Source: Rhodopila globiformis
GTDB lineage: Bacteria; Pseudomonadota; Alphaproteobacteria; Acetobacterales; Acetobacteraceae
Reading direction: 5' to 3'
Length of the DNA: 45,525 nt
NCBI RefSeq assembly: GCF_002937115.1
Contig: NZ_NHRY01000032.1
Span: 1-45,525 of the forward strand
The notes beneath the pieces were generated by a model, which saw only the letters and a list, made by a program, of their open reading frames with translations, was not told the origin of the DNA and ran no database searches. The first letter of the stretch is position 1; every line of letters begins with the position of its first letter. This document shows positions 27,413-36,983 of this stretch, piece by piece. A program made the position numbers and the translations under genes.

Positions 27413-27428
27413 CTGCGGTCTGCTGTAG
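27413..27428. repeat. Isolated half of the outer palindrome module
   Basis: CTGCGGTCTGCTGTAG matches the right outer arm found at 22075-22090 and 41165-41180. No left partner is nearby, so this is a remnant. Confidence 0.55.
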
Positions 27429-27499
27429 CGTCGCGCCGGTCCCGGCCGGCGCGACGGGTGGACGCGATCCCGCGGATGCGGCGTGGGCGCGACGGGCGG

Positions 27500-28450
27500 T
27501 CAGATCGCCACGTTGTCCTCGTCCCGGCTGCGGAAATAGGCGCGAAGCTGGTCGCGCAGCGGGATCTTGCGGTCGGTAAGCTGCCAAACACCCTGCCAGT
27601 CACGCCTGAGGTCCGTCGTGGGATCGAACCGGTTCTGCGAGAGGATGTCGGACCGGCGCTCGTAGCCGCGCCTGGCCTTGGAGCCGTGGAAATAGTGCAG
27701 CAGCAGGCCATCCACGTAGCCGATGTTGCGCCTGATATAGGTCTCCGCCCGGTTCTGCCACTCCAGGCACCAGGCGGCATAGGTCGGGCATTCGCGAACG
27801 ATATCCGCGGTCAGGCAGCTTTCCATGTCGCCGATCAGGCCGCGCGCCATGTAGGTGTCGGCGGACCCGACGATCCCGAAGTCGATCAGGCCGCCGAGCT
27901 GGTCCCAGGCGTCGCGGCGGCAGGCCCAGGCATAGCCCGGATGCCAGACCCCATAGGGGCGCATTGCCGTCGGCACCCGGGCGCCGCACCGCATCCACTG
28001 CGCGACGAACCCGTCGAACGCGCCGATGGGCTCATGCCGCGGGCCAAGGTCGGTAGCCTGCGCGAACATCTGCACCACGCTGAAATGCTGGAGCTGGTGG
28101 ATCGTCTCCTCGACGATGTCGGGGCGGGCGAAGCGGACATCCGCATCGACCCACGCCAGGTATTTCCAGTCCGCCGGCAGGCGGGCGACGCCGATGTTGA
28201 TCAGGTTCTCCTTGTGCCACATCTCGTGGCTGGTGCGGACGCGGATGTGGCGGGGGTCGTCGGCGTCGGTGATCTCGAAGTCGCGGTCGCCGAACGCGGC
28301 CTCGACGGTATAGAGCACGGCCCCGGCATCGGTAATGTACTGCGCAAAGTCGCGATACAGCGCATAGCGCGAGCGGTAGCGCGACGGGTTGATGATCGGA
28401 GTAACGACATAGAGCGGCGCGTCAACGGGCCTGATGGGCAGCAGGGACAT
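27500..28450 (-). CDS. Glycosyltransferase-like protein with a DxD motif
   Basis: A 316-residue cytoplasmic protein. The N-terminal part (DAPLYVVTPIINPSRYRSRY) and ADWKYLAWVDADVRFARPDI suggest a GT-A fold glycosyltransferase; DAD at about 102-104 would hold the metal-nucleotide sugar. Further words are HPGYAWACRRDAWDQLGGLI and FGIVGSADTYMARGL. It also resembles uncharacterised proteins of phage and alphaproteobacterial genomes, so the sugar and acceptor are unknown. Confidence 0.7.
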   Translation of the reverse strand: MSLLPIRPVDAPLYVVTPIINPSRYRSRYALYRDFAQYITDAGAVLYTVEAAFGDRDFEITDADDPRHIRVRTSHEMWHKENLINIGVARLPADWKYLAWVDADVRFARPDIVEETIHQLQHFSVVQMFAQATDLGPRHEPIGAFDGFVAQWMRCGARVPTAMRPYGVWHPGYAWACRRDAWDQLGGLIDFGIVGSADTYMARGLIGDMESCLTADIVRECPTYAAWCLEWQNRAETYIRRNIGYVDGLLLHYFHGSKARRGYERRSDILSQNRFDPTTDLRRDWQGVWQLTDRKIPLRDQLRAYFRSRDEDNVAI

Positions 28451-28901
28451 GGGAGAAATGACGACCTTGGTATTGGTTGTTGCGGGGACAATAAGCGAGT
28501 GACGGTCTCCACGGCGGGTTCGCTGATCCGGCCGCGGTCGTTGGTTCGCCGGCGAGCCTGGCCACTGTGTTCCGGCGACACGGGCAGTGGGACCAGGCCG
28601 GGCGGCCTGGCTGTCGCCGGGCGGATGTCATCGGACCGCTCGGGTCCAGATGGCTGACGGTGGCAAGCCTAAGTTCTTATTATGTTCTAGTGCTACTACA
28701 AGTTGCAAAAGAACACAACAGAAATCTTTCCGATCAGTGAAAATTTTCCTCGTCTTCCAGCCTCTGGTCTCCCAGCCTCTGGTCTGGCAGGGAGGTCTGG
28801 CAGGGACGTCGCCGCAGCGGCATTGAGCGTTCCCCGCCCATGGCCGGTCTTGCGAACACAGGCGCCAGCAAAGCGGGCTGACGGCATGGCCATTACCTTC
28901 T

Positions 28902-28983
28902 CGTCATGGCCCGGCTTGTTCGAGCCACCTGTCGCGGCACACATGCTGGAATGAGTGGCCCGGGACAAGCCGGGGCCATGACG
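28902..28983. repeat. Palindromic repeat, family A copy 4
   Basis: Left arm 28902-28930 with changes (CTTGTTCGAGCC), core 28931-28952 in the orientation of copy 2 (GTCGCGGCACACATGC), right arm to 28983 with two G insertions. The rest of 28451-29103 has only short tandem words (CAGCCTCTGGTCT repeated near 28760), a repeat tail near 29010-29041, and no gene. Confidence 0.82.
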
Positions 28984-29103
28984 CAGGGGGAACGTGCCTC
29001 GCTATGATGGCGCCTATGGGTATCGGGGACACGCCCGGCCAGCGGCAATAATGGACTGCACGGCCCACGGCGGTTGGGCTGGAACCTTGGTGGCTGGCTT
29101 TGC

Positions 29104-30861
29104 CTATGGCGCCAGGGCCGCGCCGGCCGGGCGCCGCGGATCAGCCGCACCCTGGAACGCGCCACCCGGCACGACGTGCGGCACCACCGAATCAGCCGGG
29201 ACGTCAGTCTGCTGCGTCGTCGCGCCGGCCGCCGCGATCAGCGCCACCGCGCCCCAGGGCCGCTGCTCGACAATGCGATAGCCCATGCGTTCCAGCAGCG
29301 CCTTGGTATCAGGCGACAGCGCATACGGCTCGGCGAACAGCACGTCCGGCTGCCACTGGTGGTGCAGCCGCGGCGCGTCCACCGCCTCCTGCGCGTTCAT
29401 GCCGTACTCGACGACGTTCAGTATCGTCTCCAGCGTCGCGGTAATGATGCGCGGGCCACCCGGGGAGCCGATGACCATCCGCAGCGCGCCGTCCTTCAGC
29501 ACGATGCTGGGCGTCATCGACGACACCGGCCGCTTGCCGGGGGCGATGGCGTTGGCGGCGCCCTGCACCAGGCCGAACATGTTGGGCGTGTCGGCCTTGA
29601 CGGTGAAGTCGTCCATTTCGTCGTTCAGCAGAAACCCGGTGCCCGGCGCCTCCACGCCCGCGCCGAACGCGCCATTGATCGTGGTGGTGACGGCGACCGC
29701 GTTGCCCGCGGCGTCCAGCACCGAGAAATGCGTCGTCTCCGGCTTCTCGTTCGGCGGCGGCACCGCCGGGCCGAGGCTGGCCGAGGACGTCGCGCGGTCG
29801 CCAATCAGCCCGCGCAATCGGACAGCGTAGTCGCGCGACAGCAGGCGGTCCAGCGGCATCGTGACGAAGGCCGGATCGCCCAGGTAGATGGCGCGGTCGA
29901 AGAAGGCGAGGCGCAGCGCCTCGGTCAGCAGGTGCACGGACTCGGCGCTGTGGAAGCCCAGGCCGCGCAGGTCGTAGCCCTCCAGGACGTGCAGCGTCTC
30001 GCACAGCGTCACGCCGCCGGAGGAGGGCGGCGGCGCTGAGAGAATGACATAGCCGCGATAGGAACAGCGCAGCGGCGGCGCCTCGGTTACATGGTAGGCG
30101 GCGAAGTCGGTCGCGGTGATGAGGCCGCCGCCGGCCCGCGCCGCCTGCGCGACCGCCTGCGGGATGGCGCCCGCATAAAACGCGTCCGGCCCGTGATCGG
30201 CGATCGCCTCGAGCGTCGCCGCCAGCGCGGGCTGGCGCAGGCGTTCGCCGGCACGCTCCGGGCTGCCGTCCGGGTGCAGGAAGACCGCGGCGGCGGCGGG
30301 GTCGCGGCGCAGCAGCGGGGCGACATGGCGCAGGATGCCGGCGTCCGCCCCGGTCAGCACGAACCCTTCCAGCGCCAGGCGGATGGCCGGCGCCATGACC
30401 GTGGCCCGCGGCAGGGTGCCGTATTTCGCCAGCGCGGTGTCCAGGCCCAGCACCGTGCCCGGGACGGCCACCGCCTTCCAGCCGAACCGCGAGGCGCCGC
30501 GCACCGGTTGGCCGTCCGGCCCGAGATACATGTCGCGGCTGGCGGCGGCCGGCGCGGTCTCGCGGAAATTCAGGAAGACGTCGCGGCCGCCGGCGAGATG
30601 CGCCACCAGGAACCCGCCGCCGCCGATATTGCCGCAGCACGGGTTGACCACCGCCTCGGCGTAGCCCACCGCGACGGCGGCGTCGACGGCATTGCCGCCC
30701 CGGCGGAGCATGTCGATCCCCGCTTCGGCGGCGAGGCGCTGGGAGGAGACGACAAGCCCGGTGGTGGATTCCGTCGGCGGCAGCGAGGCGGCGCGGGCGC
30801 CCGTGCCGATGATGAGCAGCGCCAGCACGGGCAGCGCCAGCACAGCAAGACGACATCTCAT
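29104..30861 (-). CDS. ggt: Gamma-glutamyltransferase (glutathione hydrolase)
   Basis: A 585-residue secreted Ntn-hydrolase that splits the gamma-glutamyl bond of glutathione. The signal peptide spans about 1-25 (MRCRLAVLALPVLALLIIG). The large-subunit signatures RRGGNAVDAAVAVGYAEAVV and CCGNIGGGGF are present. Autocleavage would occur before Thr376 in KPETTHFSVLDAAGNAVAVT, and the active-site GSPGGPRI lies in the small subunit. The start at 30861 puts the signal peptide at the N-terminus; the longer frame is not supported. The aminotransferase gene ends upstream at 31081 on the same strand. Confidence 0.95.
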   Translation of the reverse strand: MRCRLAVLALPVLALLIIGTGARAASLPPTESTTGLVVSSQRLAAEAGIDMLRRGGNAVDAAVAVGYAEAVVNPCCGNIGGGGFLVAHLAGGRDVFLNFRETAPAAASRDMYLGPDGQPVRGASRFGWKAVAVPGTVLGLDTALAKYGTLPRATVMAPAIRLALEGFVLTGADAGILRHVAPLLRRDPAAAAVFLHPDGSPERAGERLRQPALAATLEAIADHGPDAFYAGAIPQAVAQAARAGGGLITATDFAAYHVTEAPPLRCSYRGYVILSAPPPSSGGVTLCETLHVLEGYDLRGLGFHSAESVHLLTEALRLAFFDRAIYLGDPAFVTMPLDRLLSRDYAVRLRGLIGDRATSSASLGPAVPPPNEKPETTHFSVLDAAGNAVAVTTTINGAFGAGVEAPGTGFLLNDEMDDFTVKADTPNMFGLVQGAANAIAPGKRPVSSMTPSIVLKDGALRMVIGSPGGPRIITATLETILNVVEYGMNAQEAVDAPRLHHQWQPDVLFAEPYALSPDTKALLERMGYRIVEQRPWGAVALIAAAGATTQQTDVPADSVVPHVVPGGAFQGAADPRRPAGAALAP

Positions 30862-31080
30862 GGCAGGCGGGACCTTTGCAGCCGCACGCCCGGGCGGCCA
30901 ATCGGCAGCGAGGAACCCCGGCCGCGTCCGTGATGACGCAGCGGGATGGCGCGCCGCCGGACCACCCATGCCGCCCGGTTCAACGGACCGGCACCGGATG
31001 GCCTTGCCGCCAGGGAGCCTCCCGAAACCGGGCAACCCCCTGGCCGGGGGGCAGCTGCCAGCGAACCGGGCACGGGTTCG

Positions 31081-32442
31081 TCAGGACGCCGCCTGGATCG
31101 ACTCGCCGATGATCTGCACGATGCGGTCCAGCGTCGCCTCCGGCGTGCTCAGCGGCGGGGCGAAGCAGATCGTGTCGCCGCTGGCCGGCGGGCCGTCGGC
31201 GGCGCCGCGCAGCCGGGTGATCAGGCCGCGCTCGGTGGCCGCGGCCATGACGCGGGCACCCAGGCCCTTCGCCGGCGCCTTGCTGGCCTGGTCCGCGACC
31301 AGTTCGACGGCGGCGAGCATGCCGATGCCGCGGACCTCGCCCACCGCCGGCAGGCTGCGCAGTGTTTCCAGCCCGGCGCGGAAGCGGTCGCCCTGCACCC
31401 GGGCGCGCTCGACCAGACCCTCGTTCTCCAGGATGTCCAGGTTCGCCAGCGCCACGGCGCAGCACACCGGATGGCCGGAATAGGTCGCCGCGTGCATGAA
31501 TTTTTCGCTCGCCGGCGCGCTCTGGATGACGTCGTGCATCGCCTTGGAGACGATAACGCCGCCCAGCGGCAGGTAGCCGGAGGTGACGCCCTTGGCGAAC
31601 GACATCAGGTCCGGCTGCACGCCCCAGTGGGTCAGGCCGAACCAGGTGCCGGTGCGGCCGAAGCCGGTGATCACCTCGTCGGCGATGATCAGCACGTCGT
31701 GGCGGTCGCAGACCTGCCGCAGCCGCGGCCAGTAGGTGTCGGGCGGGACGATGACGCCGCCCGAGCCCATCACCGGTTCGGCGATCACCGCGGCCACGGT
31801 GCCGGCGCCGGCGGCCAGGATGGCTTCCTCCACCGCATCTGCCGCGCCGATGCCGGGATCGCCGTTGCCGGTCCAGCGATACGGGTAGGGCGGGGCGACC
31901 TGGAGGAACTCCGGCACCATCGGGCCGAACATGGTCTGGTAGTTCGGCAGGCTGGTGGCGCTCATCGCCGCCATGGTGACGCCGTGGTAGGCATAGCGGC
32001 GGGAGATGATCTTCACCTTGTCCGGCCGGCCGAGGCGCTTCCAGTGGTAGCGGGCGAACTTGAAGGCGCTTTCGTTGGACTCCGCGCCGCCGGTGGTGAA
32101 GTACGCCGCCGCCATATTGTCGTAGGCGAGGCCGACCAGCCGCTCCGCCAGCCGGATTGCCGGCGCGTTGGAGTAGCCGGCATAGGCCGATGCATAGTCC
32201 AGCGTCTGCATCTGCGTCGCCGCCGCCTCGGCGAGTTCCCTGCGGCCATGGCCGATATGCACGTTCCACAGCCCGGACAGGCCGTCGATATACTCCCGCC
32301 CGTCGCTGGTGCGCAGCATGCTGCCCCGGGCCGCGGTGAAGATCTTCGGGCTGGCATGGTCCGCGGCGAAATGCAGCGGGTGGATCATGTGGCGCTGGTC
32401 GGCAGTCACCAGGACATCGTCAGCCGGCACGCGATCGTTCAT
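31081..32442 (-). CDS. Class III pyridoxal-phosphate aminotransferase (omega-aminotransferase type)
   Basis: A 453-residue fold-type I enzyme. The cofactor Lys is Lys284 in LMSFAKGVTSGYLPLGG. Also present are YFTTGGAESNESAFKFAR (phosphate and aldimine region), the Asp of IIADEVITGFGRTG (about 255) and the AATYSGHPVCCAVAL loop. The opening DQRHMIHPLHFAADHA is like putrescine/beta-alanine:pyruvate aminotransferases, which take a terminal amine to pyruvate; the exact amine is not predictable. It lies upstream of ggt on the same strand with a 219-base gap. Confidence 0.93.
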   Translation of the reverse strand: MNDRVPADDVLVTADQRHMIHPLHFAADHASPKIFTAARGSMLRTSDGREYIDGLSGLWNVHIGHGRRELAEAAATQMQTLDYASAYAGYSNAPAIRLAERLVGLAYDNMAAAYFTTGGAESNESAFKFARYHWKRLGRPDKVKIISRRYAYHGVTMAAMSATSLPNYQTMFGPMVPEFLQVAPPYPYRWTGNGDPGIGAADAVEEAILAAGAGTVAAVIAEPVMGSGGVIVPPDTYWPRLRQVCDRHDVLIIADEVITGFGRTGTWFGLTHWGVQPDLMSFAKGVTSGYLPLGGVIVSKAMHDVIQSAPASEKFMHAATYSGHPVCCAVALANLDILENEGLVERARVQGDRFRAGLETLRSLPAVGEVRGIGMLAAVELVADQASKAPAKGLGARVMAAATERGLITRLRGAADGPPASGDTICFAPPLSTPEATLDRIVQIIGESIQAAS

Positions 32443-32784
32443 GGTTTCCTCCTGCGTTTGCGGTCAGGCTAGACGATGTCCGGCGGCGGGTGGAAGGGCG
32501 GTCACCGGGCGTTGTCCGGCGGACCGGGCATGGCTGGCCGTTGGACGGGCTTGAGGCGAAGCCTGCCGCCGGGGTGGCGGTCTCAGGGGCAGTCCCTGGT
32601 GCGATCCGTGGGGTAACCTTGCGGCCTGCCCCTCATGCGCCCGCCGAGCGCTGGCTGGCGGGCAGTCCGGCGGCCGAAGATTCCACCCCTGTTCCGTCAG
32701 AACTCCTGCAACGAGCGGCGGTGTCGTTTCCGGGGGTACAAGGCAGCGGCAGAGCCTGGATTGGCGACCGCTTTTTAACACGGC

Positions 32785-32814
32785 GTTGGCCAGCCGGCGC
32801 GCCGGCTGGCCAAC
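32785..32814. repeat. Perfect 30-base palindrome
   Basis: GTTGGCCAGCCGGCG is followed at once by its exact complement. It sits in the otherwise empty stretch 32443-33058, in which I see no gene. TTTTTAA lies 13 bases to the left, so on the minus strand it could be a terminator-type structure, but no gene ends there. Confidence 0.7.
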
Positions 32815-33058
32815 TACCATGACGCCGTACCCGGGTGCACACCGGATGTGCATAACCATGCCGCGCTCCAGCGGCGAATGACCGCCAATCCCGGCCGCGC
32901 GCCTGCAAGTAACAGAGTCGCGTGCGCCATGCGCCCCCGGCGGATCGGACTCTCCCCGCGCGCACTTCGCCATACCGTCTCATTTACGACATTATTGGCA
33001 TCTAGCCGCCTCAGCGGCGCGGGTCTTTTGTCCGGACGAGTTGGAGGCCACAGAACAG

Positions 33059-33910
33059 ATGCAAGCAACTGACCGCCTGAAGCGCGAGGCCAGGACCAGG
33101 CGTGGCCGCCGAGGCCATGCCCCGGGGTTCCTGGCCCTGGCCGCCGTCACGGCGGTGGCGCTGGCGGGTTGCAAGGAGCAGCCGCGGCAGCAGGCGGCGA
33201 AGCCACCTCCGCCGGACCTGACGGCGAAGGCCGAGGCCGCCGCGCGGGAGGCGGTGGCCGCCGGCGTGCGTGCGCCGGCGGAGGCCACGTTCCGGGCCAT
33301 CCAGACCTGGCGGCAGGCGATCCCCCGCACCGTCGCGGTGTGCGGCCAGGTCAACCCCACGGGCAGCGCCGCCGATCCGTTCGTGCCCTTCGTCGCAGTG
33401 ATCGAATTCGGCGGCGGCCGCGATCCGTCGCCGATCCACATCGAACAGCACGCGGCGACCACGAACGTCGAAGCGACCCGGGTCTACGGCGAGATGGTCG
33501 CGCGCTGCCTGGACGACGGCGGGCCGCGCCCGCTGGGCCCGCACCACTTCATCACCGAGCCGCTGCCGCCGATGCCTGACGGGCTACCGCGTCCCGAGCA
33601 GGCGGCGAACCCGCTGCCGACCCCGCGCCAGGCCCAGGTGTATGCCACCACGCCAGCGCCGGTGGTCCGTGCCCCGGTTGAGACCGCGCCGGCCGCCACC
33701 GTGGCGACCATGGAGGTGCCGCCGGGGGAGACGGCGGTGCCGCGGCAGAATGTCAACCTGCATACCGAGCCTCACGGCCCGGTCTCCCGCGTGGTGCCGA
33801 AGGGCGCCGAACTGCGTGTCTTCGCGCAGGCCGCCGGCGGCTGGTACGAGGTCGGCGACGAGGCGGGGCCCTGGGGATGGATCCATGGGACGATGCTCGA
33901 CGTGCATTGA
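33059..33910 (+). CDS. SH3-domain lipoprotein
   Basis: A 283-residue lipoprotein: basic N-terminus, then a signal ending at the lipobox VALAGC (about 35-40). A middle domain (about 55-150: RAPAEATFRAIQTWRQAIPR, VAVCGQVNPTG, VAVIEFGGG) resembles small conserved periplasmic domains of unknown role, a Pro-rich linker follows, and a C-terminal SH3b-type domain (about 225-283: RQNVNLHTEPHGPVSRVVPK, WYEVGDEAGPWGWIHG) is the kind that binds murein. ATG at 33059 is chosen over the TTG at 33041; GGAGG lies between them. Confidence 0.8.
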   Translation: MQATDRLKREARTRRGRRGHAPGFLALAAVTAVALAGCKEQPRQQAAKPPPPDLTAKAEAAAREAVAAGVRAPAEATFRAIQTWRQAIPRTVAVCGQVNPTGSAADPFVPFVAVIEFGGGRDPSPIHIEQHAATTNVEATRVYGEMVARCLDDGGPRPLGPHHFITEPLPPMPDGLPRPEQAANPLPTPRQAQVYATTPAPVVRAPVETAPAATVATMEVPPGETAVPRQNVNLHTEPHGPVSRVVPKGAELRVFAQAAGGWYEVGDEAGPWGWIHGTMLDVH

Positions 33911-34461
33911 CGCAGCGTCGTCCGGGCCTGTGCGCGCATCCGCGGTGGAACCGGTTCTTCGCCCCCGGTCATGATGGAGAAGCAATGACTGCCGTGCTCG
34001 TGGCGGCGCCCATCGCCCTGCCTGCCGGTGACGTCATGCGGCAGCGACCGGTCGCGTACCGGCATCCCGGTCCGATAACAGGGGCCTGACCGCGAACGCG
34101 CATCAGCGGAGCGTGCCGGGGCAATGCAGCAAGCGCTGGTCCGTCGGCACGATCGTCATCCGTGTGTATCTGCGCCTGCATGACGGCGCGATGTCACGCC
34201 GGCGTGGGGCGGTCAGGCGGCGTTCACTTGCAGGTGGCGGCCAGGCCATGCGCGGCATGAACGCAAATATGAATGCGGGCTCGTCTTCCGGCAGGATTGG
34301 GATTTCCGAAGTCATCCTCACGGCCGTCATCCTCGGGTGGTGATGAGACCGGAGCCTGGGAAACGCCGGGCAGAATGCCAAACATAGAAACCGGTGCGCC
34401 GAAACCCTGTCCCGTTCAGGGCGTTGCGGCACCAGTCGGAAGCTACAGGAAAGGAGGAGGT
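33911..34461. other. Gene-poor stretch
   Basis: 550 bases with no supported gene. A short frame at 34113-34343 and its antisense lack a ribosome-binding site and any recognisable domain. No strong palindrome of the families described here is present. Confidence 0.5.
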
Positions 34462-34746
34462 ATGAGCACCAATCCGATGAAATCGAAACTGTCATTGCTT
34501 GCGGCCGTCGTCATGACCGTAGGTCTGGCGGCGGGTCCCACTCTGGCGGTCGCGCAGACCAGGGACGGTGTTGCCGGGACAAACGCCGGCATGACCACCA
34601 CGACGAACGGTGACATGGCCAACCGAGGCGGTGGCGGCGCTGGCTGGTGGGGTCTGCTGGGATTGATCGGGCTTGCCGGTCTTTATCCGTCGTTCCGGAC
34701 CAGCCGCACGGTTGACGCGACGGGCTCGGTCAACCGCAAACTCTGA
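34462..34746 (+). CDS. Small secreted WGxxGxxG-type protein
   Basis: A 94-residue protein with signal peptide (about 1-32, KLSLLAAVVMTVGLAAGP then AVAQ), a Thr/Asn/Gly-rich middle, and RGGGGAGWWGLLGLIGLAGL followed by YPSFRTSRT. The Gly-rich, Trp-starting hydrophobic segment with basic residues after it looks like the WGxxGxxG anchor type. AAGGAGG is 5 bases before the ATG. Function unknown. Confidence 0.78.
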   Translation: MSTNPMKSKLSLLAAVVMTVGLAAGPTLAVAQTRDGVAGTNAGMTTTTNGDMANRGGGGAGWWGLLGLIGLAGLYPSFRTSRTVDATGSVNRKL

Positions 34747-34768
34747 AGCGGCAGGAAAGCGTAATACC

Positions 34769-34812
34769 AGCGGCCCGAATCCCGCGCCTACCGGTCATCG
34801 TTTCGGGCCGCT
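34769..34812. terminator. Stem-loop downstream of the WGxxGxxG gene
   Basis: AGCGGCCCGAA pairs with TTCGGGCCGCT (11 bp, 22-base loop), 23 bases after the stop at 34746. No T run follows. 34813-35046 shows nothing else. Confidence 0.5.
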
Positions 34813-35046
34813 CTGCAACATCTTTCCTGGCGCTCGGCAGGCTCGTCCTGCGGCTGCCCGGGCTTGCAATGGCTGCGCCTTTTTATGTGGCCTTAAAGTA
34901 ACGATCTTGCCAACCGGCGCGCAAGGCCGATCCCGGCAACGGGCCGCGTGCAGGCTGGGCGGACGATGCGCGGGCGGCGCCGTCGCGTCGCGTTGCGCCG
35001 GCGGCCGCCAGGCCGTGGTTCCAACCAGTCCCCGGCGGTATACCGC

Positions 35047-36423
35047 CTACGCCGCCCGCGCCTCGATCTGACCCGCCTTGATCGCCTCCAGGAACAGCCG
35101 CCAGTCGAGCTCGTTCTGCGCCGCATAGGCCAGGGCGAACCGCGCCACAGCCACATCGAACGCCCTGCCGGTGCCCAGGTAGCCGGCGATCCGGGCGGCA
35201 TCGCCCGAGCGGGCATGCGCGCGCGCCAGGGCAATGCCGCACAGCGTGGCATGATAGGGCAGAGCCTCCTCCGCCAGGTCCTGGCCAATCGGCGACAGCC
35301 GGCTGTCGCGGAAATGCCGGACATAGCAGTGCTGGTCGTTGCCGCTTTCCTGCGTCCAGCCCAGGAACGGGTCGGGCTGGCTCTGCATCATCCGCTGGCC
35401 GACCACCACGCGCTGGCCCTGGTTGTGGTAGAGGCTCGACCCGGCATAGGGCGCCAGCGCCGAGGCCTGCGCCTCCTTCAGCTGCAGCAGCAGCGTCTGG
35501 TCGTCGCGGGTGACGAACAGGCCGATGGCGCAGAAAGTGCCGACGCTGCCGACGCCGACGACCTTGAAGGCGACATCCGCCAGTTCGTAGCGGTCCAGCA
35601 GGACGCGCCGCTCCTCCGGCAGCGACAGCCGGTAGGCCTCGAAGGCCGTGCGGGCGACGATCTCGTGCGTGTCGTCGCGCTGGCTGCTGAGTGGCACGAC
35701 CAGCGGCGGCTTCTCCTTGATCCGCCACAGGCCGCGGCTCTTTTCCACCAGCCTGGGATAGCCCTGGTGCCCCGCCTCCACCGCGGTTTCCAGCCGGCGC
35801 ATCTCGCGCTCGCGTAGCCTGGCGTCGTCGATGCCGCCCAGCAGTTCGGCGACGCCGACATGCGACCACCAGGCGCGCAGCGGGTCCTGCCGCGCCAAGT
35901 CCTGCAGGTGCCGGCGATACGCCTCCATCGCCTGCGCCGCCATCTGCCGCGCGGCGGTATTGCCCAGGCCGCGGGACAGCGCATCGATGGCGAAGCTGGC
36001 GGCGAGGCGCTTGACGTCCCACTCGAACGGCGCCGGCAGGGTTTCGTCGAAGTCGTTCAGGTCGAACACCGGATTGCCGACGGGCGAGGCGAAGACGCCG
36101 AAATTCGCCAGGTGGCAGTCGCCGCAGGCCTGCACCCACAGCCCGCTGCTGGGCGTGTCCGCCAGGTCCGCCGCCATGATCGCCGCGGCGCCGCGGAAAA
36201 AGGCGAAGGGCGAGGCGCGCATGCGGTCGTAGCGGATGGGCAGCAGGCTGGCGATCCGGTGGCGCCCGGTCTCGACCAGCAGGTCCACCGGATCGCGGCG
36301 CTTGGGTGACGGCGCCCACTGCCCATGCAGGCTGCGTGGGACGATCTTGCGCAGCGCCCGGCCAGCCTGCCGGCGTTCCGCGCGCGGCAGCACGCCCGCC
36401 GTCTGCATGTGCTCCAGAGGCAT
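35047..36423 (-). CDS. DUF2252 family protein
   Basis: A 458-residue protein of the DUF2252 family, which has a kinase-like (aminoglycoside-phosphotransferase-related) core. Recognisable segments are RYDRMRASPFAFFRGAAAIM, WVQACGDCHLANFGVFASP, VFDLNDFDETLPAPFEWDVK and a C-terminal RIAGYLGTGRAFDVAVARFA. The CGDCHLANFG and DLNDFDET motifs correspond to the catalytic and metal-binding Asp of such kinases. Substrate is unknown. The gene stands alone; the nearest minus-strand neighbour starts at 36983. Confidence 0.92.
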   Translation of the reverse strand: MPLEHMQTAGVLPRAERRQAGRALRKIVPRSLHGQWAPSPKRRDPVDLLVETGRHRIASLLPIRYDRMRASPFAFFRGAAAIMAADLADTPSSGLWVQACGDCHLANFGVFASPVGNPVFDLNDFDETLPAPFEWDVKRLAASFAIDALSRGLGNTAARQMAAQAMEAYRRHLQDLARQDPLRAWWSHVGVAELLGGIDDARLREREMRRLETAVEAGHQGYPRLVEKSRGLWRIKEKPPLVVPLSSQRDDTHEIVARTAFEAYRLSLPEERRVLLDRYELADVAFKVVGVGSVGTFCAIGLFVTRDDQTLLLQLKEAQASALAPYAGSSLYHNQGQRVVVGQRMMQSQPDPFLGWTQESGNDQHCYVRHFRDSRLSPIGQDLAEEALPYHATLCGIALARAHARSGDAARIAGYLGTGRAFDVAVARFALAYAAQNELDWRLFLEAIKAGQIEARAA

Positions 36424-36527
36424 TGGTGGCTCCGTCGAATTTGACCTATCTCACATCGTACTATGCACAGGCCGCAAGCGGTCTCGCAAAGAGCCGCTAT
36501 AGATTTCAACGAAACATCATTGGCCTG

Positions 36528-36983
36528 TCACAACAACAGCAGGCCCGGCCACAGCAGCCGCAGCAGGGCCAGGATCGCCGCGGCGAGCACGCCGGCGATG
36601 AGATCGTCCGTCATGATCCCGAACGTGCCGTGCTTGCGGTCCGCCCAGCCGACGGGGCCCGGCTTGGCGATGTCGAACAGCCGGAACAGCACGAAGGCAA
36701 TGGCCAGGCCCGGCAACGTCGGCCATGCCAGCGCCAGCAGCGCGATCCACTGCCCGGCGATCTCGTCGATCACCACCCAGCCGGGATCGCCGGTGACGTC
36801 GGCCAGTTCGACGGCGATGAACCCGCCAATCGTCGCCGCCAGCGCCGCCAGCGCCAGGGCCAGCGGCGAGACCGCCAGCAGCACGGCGCCAACCAGCAAC
36901 GCCGCCGCCGAGGCAACCGTGCCGGGCGCCCGCGGAGCGTAGCCGGTGCCGAACCCGGCCGCGATGAGGCGCGCGAGCCTCAT
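36528..36983 (-). CDS. pgpA: Phosphatidylglycerophosphatase A
   Basis: A 151-residue inner-membrane enzyme that dephosphorylates phosphatidylglycerol phosphate. The family motifs are present: FGTGYAPRAPGTVAS (10-24), the DEIAGQW metal site (about 73-79) and RLFDIAKPGPVGWADRKHGT, with GIMTDDLIAG near the end. Its ATG overlaps the stop of the alpha/beta hydrolase by 4 bases. Confidence 0.93.
   Translation of the reverse strand: MRLARLIAAGFGTGYAPRAPGTVASAAALLVGAVLLAVSPLALALAALAATIGGFIAVELADVTGDPGWVVIDEIAGQWIALLALAWPTLPGLAIAFVLFRLFDIAKPGPVGWADRKHGTFGIMTDDLIAGVLAAAILALLRLLWPGLLLL

Noticed and set aside
32464..32973. A 169-residue minus-strand frame
   Set aside because: Crosses the 30-base palindrome, has no ribosome-binding site and is rich in Arg, Ala and Pro.
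34113..34343. Small plus-strand gene with a hydrophobic end
   Set aside because: No ribosome-binding site, no family, and an equally long frame lies opposite.
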